Of a stretch of DNA of 6,476 bases, positions 1-3,558 are shown piece after piece (the stretch's first letter is position 1; every line of letters begins with the position of its first letter). Source of the stretch: an uncultured Flavobacteriales bacterium. Lineage in GTDB: Bacteria; Bacteroidota; Bacteroidia; Flavobacteriales_D; Sanyastnellaceae. The stretch lies in NCBI GenBank assembly GCA_937897625.1, contig CALCNZ010000006.1, positions 1 to 6,476 on the forward strand, in the 5' to 3' direction. The notes below the pieces were generated by a model, which saw nothing but the letters and a program-made list of their open reading frames with translations, searched no databases and was not told the origin of the DNA. A program made the translations under genes and the position numbers.

Positions 1-28
1 CTTTCCCTACACGACGCTCTTCCGATCT
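1..28 (+). other. Illumina TruSeq adapter remnant (not biological)
   Basis: The window opens with CTTTCCCTACACGAC and continues to GCTCTTCCGATCT at position 28. This matches the 3' 28 bases of the standard Illumina TruSeq/universal read-1 adapter, whose usual ending is the CTCTTCCGATCT next to the insert. Genuine sequence begins at about position 29, already inside an open reading frame. This is library sequence left on a contig end and should be masked. Translating through it would add false N-terminal residues to the first gene, because the frame has no stop in the adapter. Confidence 0.97.
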
Positions 29-29
29 C

Positions 30-845
30 AAAGCAGATTTTCAAATTAAAGTTGGCGATCTTCACATCTTCCAAATACACATGAAATCGCGCGATGTAAA
101 GCATATGCATGCGTATTGCACACACAACGGCGCGCACAACGTGAGTGAGCTTCAAATGAATCCAGCGCAACAGCAGGTTTTTGACTTAACAGATATCGAC
201 GGGAATTTTTTTCGGGTAGAACCTACCAATGAATGCTACAGAGACATGGGTCATCCAAGCAATGGTGTTGCTGGTTGCAGCATAGGCGTAACAAACATGG
301 AAGCCGCATTGAATTTGTATTCGAACCTTTTGGGTTACGATGAAATTGTTTTCGACCGGACAGGAACCTTCAACGATTGGGGACATTTACCTGGCGGAAA
401 AGAACAATACCGACGCGTTCGAATTAAGCAATCGGCTCCTACAGGAGGCGGATTCGCGCGAGTTTTAGGAAGCACTTTTATTGAGTTGGTTCAAGCATTG
501 GATCGCGTTCCTGCAAGAACATTCAAAGGTCGTATCTGGGGAGATTCCGGATTTGTGCACTTGGGTTTAGATGTAAAAGGAATGAAAAAATTGGGCGAAA
601 ATTTAGCCGCTCAAGGCTATGCTTTCCGATGCGACAGTAACGACGCACTTAGCATGGGGCAAACGAAAGTGCATTGCACTTACATCGACGATTCAGACGG
701 AACATTAATTGAATTAATTGAAGTCTATAAGGTGCCTATCGTTGAGAAATGGGGCATCTTTTTGAATGTGGAAAAACGCGATCCGTTGAAACCACTTCCA
801 AATTTCATGTTGAATGCACTTCGCTTCTCGCGAATTAAAGACTAA
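30..845 (+). CDS. VOC superfamily (glyoxalase/dioxygenase-fold) protein, 5'-truncated by the contig end
   Basis: This is the C-terminal part of a vicinal-oxygen-chelate (VOC) protein; the substrate is unknown. The frame is open from the adapter junction. The residues before the ATG at 81 (VGDLHIFQIH, from about position 51) read like VOC sequence, so that ATG is most likely an internal methionine and not the true start. Numbering from it, the end of one beta-alpha-beta-beta-beta module is at residues 34-48 (FDLTDIDGNFFRVEP, possible metal-ligand Glu47). A full two-module domain follows. Module one has GCSIGV at 65-70, an LYSNLLGYD helix-strand at 79-87 and FIELVQ at 133-138 (Glu135). Module two has GFVHLGLDV at 157-165 (His160) and DGTLIELIEV at 206-215 (Glu211). 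The expected first-module histidine is Gly65 here, so metal binding by the canonical ligand set is uncertain. The basic C-terminal tail (about 216-254) looks like other Bacteroidetes members I know. It ends at TAA 843-845, overlapping the stop of the convergent SDR gene. VOC assignment is firm; whether it is an enzyme (lyase or dioxygenase) or a binding protein is open. Confidence 0.85.
   Translation, partial: KADFQIKVGDLHIFQIHMKSRDVKHMHAYCTHNGAHNVSELQMNPAQQQVFDLTDIDGNFFRVEPTNECYRDMGHPSNGVAGCSIGVTNMEAALNLYSNLLGYDEIVFDRTGTFNDWGHLPGGKEQYRRVRIKQSAPTGGGFARVLGSTFIELVQALDRVPARTFKGRIWGDSGFVHLGLDVKGMKKLGENLAAQGYAFRCDSNDALSMGQTKVHCTYIDDSDGTLIELIEVYKVPIVEKWGIFLNVEKRDPLKPLPNFMLNALRFSRIKD
842..845. other. 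Convergent stop-codon overlap (CTAA)
   Basis: The TAA of the VOC gene (843-845, plus strand) and the TAG of the SDR gene (844-842, minus strand) share bases, so two convergent genes overlap by four bases with no intergenic DNA. Any terminator for either gene must lie inside the other's coding sequence, and readthrough transcripts would be antisense to the neighbour. Confidence 0.95.
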
Positions 846-1633
846 CGAGCAGCCGTACGCTTCAAGATTTTTTTAAATATTTTCGGAAAATATCTGTGCA
901 AAAAAAGACCGCGCAATTCCTTTCCGCCTACCCCGAATTCGTCTTTTCCAGCGGCAATTCCTGCTAATATTTGTCTTGCACATTCATCGGGAGAAATGCC
1001 TTGAGCTTGATTGTTATCCATTTCTCCCGACGGATTCCCTGACTTATCCAAGGCATGCTTCGAAATTTCTGTAGCAATAAATCCGGGAGTAATTAAAGTA
1101 ACACGAATCCCATCATCTTCTACCTCCATGCGCAACGAATCGAAAAATCCGTGCAGCGCATGCTTCGAAGCAGCATAGGCCGAACGCAGGTAGAATCCCC
1201 ACTTCCCTGTTAAGCTCGAGGTGGTAACTATATGACCACTTTTTCGCTTCAACATTTGTGGTAAAACAGCTTTGGTCATTTGCACATGTCCGAAATAATT
1301 CACTTCGAAAATTTTTCGATCGTTTTCAATGGAAGTCTCTGTCGTTAAAGAGCGTTGACTTATACCCCCGTTATTGAACAACAGATCTATTTCAAATTTT
1401 GAAAGAACATCTTCAGTTACTTTTTGTATGGAAGAAGACTGAGTAAGATCTAAAGGAAAAATGAATACTTTTTCTGGAAATGAGCAAGCAAGTTTTACAC
1501 GTTCCAATTCTTCCAGTCTTCGTGAAGAGATAAGAACCGTTGCTCCCGCGGCGTTGAAGGCCTTAACCACAGCTTCACCAATGCCGCTACTGGCGCCAGT
1601 TACCCATATAACCTTGTTCTGAAATTCCCCCAT
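842..1633 (-). CDS. SDR family NAD(P)-dependent oxidoreductase (classical)
   Basis: This is a complete 263-residue classical short-chain dehydrogenase/reductase, a cytosolic Rossmann-fold enzyme that oxidises or reduces a carbonyl/alcohol substrate I cannot name. The cofactor-binding TGASSGIG is at residues 12-19. An arginine pair at 38-39 (SSRRLEEL), after the second strand, is the kind of residue that often favours NADP(H). Asp62 in the PLDLT segment is the usual adenine-contact position. The NNAG motif appears as NNGG at 87-90. The catalytic tetrad is visible as Asn112 (EVNYFG), Ser140 (TTSSLTG), Tyr153 and Lys157 (YAASK). ITPGFIATE at about 181-189 is the PG motif after strand six. The tail (GLFLHRYFPKIFKKILKR) is basic and hydrophobic, resembling DHRS7-like SDRs, and might touch a membrane; that is inference. 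The start is ATG at 1633-1631. No clear Shine-Dalgarno is visible, which is normal in Bacteroidetes. It is transcribed divergently from the two-component operon and convergently with the VOC gene. Confidence 0.93.
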   Translation of the reverse strand: MGEFQNKVIWVTGASSGIGEAVVKAFNAAGATVLISSRRLEELERVKLACSFPEKVFIFPLDLTQSSSIQKVTEDVLSKFEIDLLFNNGGISQRSLTTETSIENDRKIFEVNYFGHVQMTKAVLPQMLKRKSGHIVTTSSLTGKWGFYLRSAYAASKHALHGFFDSLRMEVEDDGIRVTLITPGFIATEISKHALDKSGNPSGEMDNNQAQGISPDECARQILAGIAAGKDEFGVGGKELRGLFLHRYFPKIFKKILKRTAAR

Positions 1634-1661
1634 TTTAATATCATTTCCAAGTTAAAAAAAC

Positions 1662-1696
1662 TTAACTTTAGGTTAACCTAAATCGGATAGTTTAAC
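1662..1696 (+). promoter_or_regulatory. TTAAC box array, candidate binding region for the adjacent PhoB-class regulator
   Basis: TTAAC occurs at 1662-1666, 1673-1677 and 1692-1696, with a related TTAAA at 1652-1656. The first two copies are exactly 11 bp apart, the period recognised by PhoB/PhoP-class winged-helix regulators as tandem dimers (the Bacillus PhoP box is built of TTAACA-like direct repeats at about 11 bp). The array lies just upstream of the -7-like element at 1710-1717, where an activator would sit, and upstream of a PhoB-class gene. Autoregulation is therefore plausible. The third box is 19 bp away and off-phase, and the DNA is AT-rich, so chance is a real alternative. Confidence 0.4.
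1667..1682. promoter_or_regulatory. Perfect 16-bp palindrome (possible operator)
   Basis: TTTAGGTTAACCTAAA is identical to its reverse complement over all 16 bases, centred on GTTAAC, and lies midway in the 117-bp divergent region between the SDR gene and the response regulator gene. There is no loop, so an RNA hairpin is unlikely; a homodimeric DNA-binding protein is the natural reading. It overlaps the central TTAAC box and could control either gene or both. The binding protein is unknown. Confidence 0.45.
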
Positions 1697-1709
1697 TGCA
1701 AAACAATCC

Positions 1710-1717
1710 TACCTTCG
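1710..1717 (+). promoter_or_regulatory. Bacteroidetes-type -7 promoter element for the two-component operon
   Basis: TACCTTCG matches the Bacteroidetes sigma-A -7 consensus TAnnTTTG with one mismatch (C for T at position seven). It would start transcription near 1721-1725, giving a leader of roughly 25-30 nt before the ATG at 1751. No TTG/TTTG -33 element lies at the expected 17-23 bp spacing. The TTAAC box at 1692-1696 is near that position instead, which fits activator-assisted expression but does not prove it. Confidence 0.5.
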
Positions 1718-1750
1718 TCCTGAATAATTCGATTCAAAGATTGCAATAGA

Positions 1751-2428
1751 ATGGCAAAAAAACCAAAAATACTTTGTGTAGACGACGAGCAGGACATTCT
1801 CGACTTGCTTACATTCAATTTGGAAAAAGAAGGTTACGAGGTTTGCACAGCACTCAATGGAAAGAAAGGCCTCGAGGTTGCAAAAAAAGAACTTCCTGAT
1901 TTAATTATTCTTGATGTAATGATGCCCGAGATGGATGGTATGGAAACATGCCGCGAGATACGCGAAATTCCATCGTTACGAAACACCGTTATTACTTTTC
2001 TAACTGCGCGAAACGAAGACTACAGCCAAATTGCCGGATTCGAAGCCGGCGCAGACGACTTTATTACTAAACCCATAAGACAGCGATTGTTGGTTTCAAA
2101 AATAAAAGCATTGCTCCGCAGATCTGGCCCCATGGATAAGGGCGCAGAGGTTAGCATCGGTGGAATTGAGATTGACCGTGAAAAATATTTGGTAACCAAA
2201 GATGGCGTTCAAATTCAACTTCCGAAGAAAGAATTCGAATTACTCGTTCTTCTCTCTAGCGCGCCAGGTCGCGTTTTTACAAGAGAAAACATATTAAACT
2301 CCATTTGGGGAAATGATGTTATTGTTGGCGACAGAACCATTGATGTTCACATTCGCAAGCTTCGTGAAAAATTAGGAGACGAAAATTTTAAGACAATTAA
2401 GGGAGTTGGTTATAAATTCGAAGCGTGA
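1751..2428 (+). CDS. OmpR/PhoB-family response regulator transcription factor
   Basis: This complete 225-residue two-domain regulator takes a phosphoryl group from the downstream kinase and binds DNA. The receiver domain (about 5-124) has the acidic pair Asp11-Asp12, phosphoacceptor Asp55 in LIILDVMMP, Thr85 (FLTAR), switch aromatic Phe104 and Lys107 in ITKP. The winged-helix output domain (about 132-225) has the LPKKEFELL segment at 157-165, RVFTRENILNSIWG at 174-187 and the recognition helix in DRTIDVHIRKLREKLG at 194-209, very like PhoB. GVGYKFE forms the C-terminal wing. All catalytic residues are present and the length is typical of the family. The start ATG at 1751 has no strong Shine-Dalgarno. 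The stop TGA at 2426-2428 overlaps the kinase start GTG at 2425, so the two are an operon and probably translationally coupled. Family and partner are certain. The link to phosphate (PhoB/PhoP-like) is only by resemblance; no pst or phoU gene is in view. Confidence 0.96.
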   Translation: MAKKPKILCVDDEQDILDLLTFNLEKEGYEVCTALNGKKGLEVAKKELPDLIILDVMMPEMDGMETCREIREIPSLRNTVITFLTARNEDYSQIAGFEAGADDFITKPIRQRLLVSKIKALLRRSGPMDKGAEVSIGGIEIDREKYLVTKDGVQIQLPKKEFELLVLLSSAPGRVFTRENILNSIWGNDVIVGDRTIDVHIRKLREKLGDENFKTIKGVGYKFEA

Positions 2429-3468
2429 ATGTTCGAACTCCCAAACAAGTTGCGCTAGCTTCAGCGCTTTTCGTTGTGTTGCCTTTGGCAACTGTTTACT
2501 TTGTCTTAGCATACTTTCTTGAACGCGATTTCGAAATTGAATTGCTTCTGCTATTCATAGCACTGGGCATGTCCATCACATATTTCGTTGTGGCTTCCTT
2601 CATAGAGCGATTCCTATACAGCAAAGTAAAGGTCATATACAAAACCATTCATTCGTTCAAAACACAAGCTGAAAAAAAACGTCTTGAAATGAGTGTAGAT
2701 ATTTTAGCAGACGTTAACCAGGATGTTGCTCATTGGGCAGAAGAAAAGATTGGTGAAATTAAAGAGTTACAGCACGCAGATACCTTCAGAAAAGAATTCG
2801 TAGGAAACCTTGCGCACGAGTTAAAGACTCCCATCTTCAACATACAAGGCTACTTAGACACGCTCGCTGAAAACGACGACATGCCAACTGAGATGCGTCA
2901 AAAGTTTCTAGATCGCGCAATCTCTAGCTGCGAACGATTGGAGCACCTCGTTTCAGATTTAGATGAAATCTCTCGTCTTGAAAGTGGCGCTGTTCCTTTG
3001 AAACTTGTTCGTTTCGATATTATTCAGTTGGCACACGAAGTGAGCGACTCTCTTGAGCAATTTGCTGCAGAAAAAAAGGTGACACTTTTTGTGAAAAACG
3101 GACCTTTCAATGAATTGTGGGTGGAAGCCGATCGAAATAAAATTGAGCAAGTACTCACCAATCTCATAGTTAACAGTGTGAACTACGGAGTTGAAGGCGG
3201 TGAAACACGCATTCGCTTTTACGACATGAACGATAACGTTTTGGTTGAAGTGGCCGACAATGGAATTGGTATTGCAAAAGAACACTTAGCTCGACTTTTC
3301 GAACGATTTTATCGCGTTGACAAAAGTCGCTCGCGACACGAAGGCGGTTCAGGACTTGGTCTTGCCATTTGCAAACACATTATTGAAAATCACCAACAAA
3401 CCCTTAGTGTGCGCAGCACCGAGGAAGTGGGCAGCACATTTGGATTCACCATTAAAAAGACAAAATAA
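2425..3468 (+). CDS. PhoR-like sensor histidine kinase with two membrane helices
   Basis: This complete 347-residue membrane histidine kinase phosphorylates the upstream-encoded regulator. Two hydrophobic helices at about 9-32 and 39-60 are separated by only some six polar residues (ERDFEI, 33-38), so there is essentially no periplasmic domain. A linker of about 60 residues (61-118), with no recognisable PAS domain, leads to the DHp domain: FVGNLAHELKTP holds phospho-accepting His131, with the second helix near 155-186. The HATPase domain has the N-box with Asn250 (NLIVNSVNYG), the G1 box DNGIGI at 278-283, the F-box FERFYRVDKSRSR at 292-304 and the G2 box GGSGLGLAI at 307-315. It is shorter than E. 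coli PhoR. The start is GTG at 2425, chosen because an in-frame TAA at 2413 blocks extension and the next residues lead straight into the first helix; it gives a GTGA overlap with the regulator. The stop is TAA 3466-3468. The signal is unknown; sensing within the membrane or through a partner protein is inference. Confidence 0.95.
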   Translation: MNVRTPKQVALASALFVVLPLATVYFVLAYFLERDFEIELLLLFIALGMSITYFVVASFIERFLYSKVKVIYKTIHSFKTQAEKKRLEMSVDILADVNQDVAHWAEEKIGEIKELQHADTFRKEFVGNLAHELKTPIFNIQGYLDTLAENDDMPTEMRQKFLDRAISSCERLEHLVSDLDEISRLESGAVPLKLVRFDIIQLAHEVSDSLEQFAAEKKVTLFVKNGPFNELWVEADRNKIEQVLTNLIVNSVNYGVEGGETRIRFYDMNDNVLVEVADNGIGIAKEHLARLFERFYRVDKSRSRHEGGSGLGLAICKHIIENHQQTLSVRSTEEVGSTFGFTIKKTK

Positions 3469-3471
3469 CTT

Positions 3472-3500
3472 TTTGTGGCGCTGAGCATCCTTTACTTTTG
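3472..3500 (+). promoter_or_regulatory. Bacteroidetes-type promoter ahead of mfd
   Basis: TTTG at 3472-3475 and TACTTTTG at 3493-3500 match the Bacteroidetes -33 (TTTG/TTG) and -7 (TAnnTTTG) consensus exactly, with a 17-bp spacer that lies inside the 17-23 bp range reported for Flavobacterium. The predicted start site is near 3504-3508, giving a leader of about 50 nt to the mfd ATG at 3559. The terminator hairpin at 3514-3535 lies downstream of this promoter, so the predicted mfd transcript would contain it. Confidence 0.6.
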
Positions 3501-3511
3501 TTGAAACAAAA
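3496..3511. repeat. 7-bp inverted repeat overlapping the -7 element
   Basis: TTTTGTT (3496-3502) and AACAAAA (3505-3511) are perfect inverted repeats around a central GA. They cover the end of the -7 motif and the predicted transcription start. The site could be an operator for a dimeric repressor. Since the left arm is partly the promoter consensus itself, only the right arm needs explaining, and chance in AT-rich DNA is possible. Confidence 0.35.
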
Positions 3512-3513
3512 AT

Positions 3514-3535
3514 CCCCGAGAAAGCAATCTCGGGG
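3514..3535 (+). terminator. Rho-independent terminator hairpin after the kinase gene
   Basis: CCCCGAGA (3514-3521) pairs perfectly with TCTCGGGG (3528-3535) around a six-base AAGCAA loop: eight base pairs, six of them G-C. On the plus strand the stem is followed by TTTACTCG, a short T run. On the minus strand it would be followed by ATTTTTG (complement of the A-rich tract at 3506-3512), so it could also work in reverse. It begins 45 bp after the kinase stop codon and fits as that operon's terminator. It lies between the predicted mfd promoter and the mfd start, so it might instead, or also, act as a 5' leader structure. Confidence 0.75.
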
Positions 3536-3558
3536 TTTACTCGTTTGATGAAGCACCT

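Noticed and set aside
877..893. AT-rich hairpin ATATTTT-CGG-AAAATAT as a terminator for the VOC gene or SDR gene
   Set aside because: The seven-pair stem is A-T only and lies within the SDR C-terminal codons (KIFKK). Neither strand has a T run directly after the stem, so codon composition explains it.
1647..1654. Minus-strand TAACTTGG as the -7 element of the SDR gene
   Set aside because: It has one mismatch to TAnnTTTG and no TTG at the expected -33 spacing, and it would leave a leader of only a few bases. It is too weak to list as a promoter.
2959..3285. A 108-codon minus-strand frame inside the kinase gene
   Set aside because: It is antisense to the conserved DHp/HATPase region of the kinase and is unlike any family I recognise.
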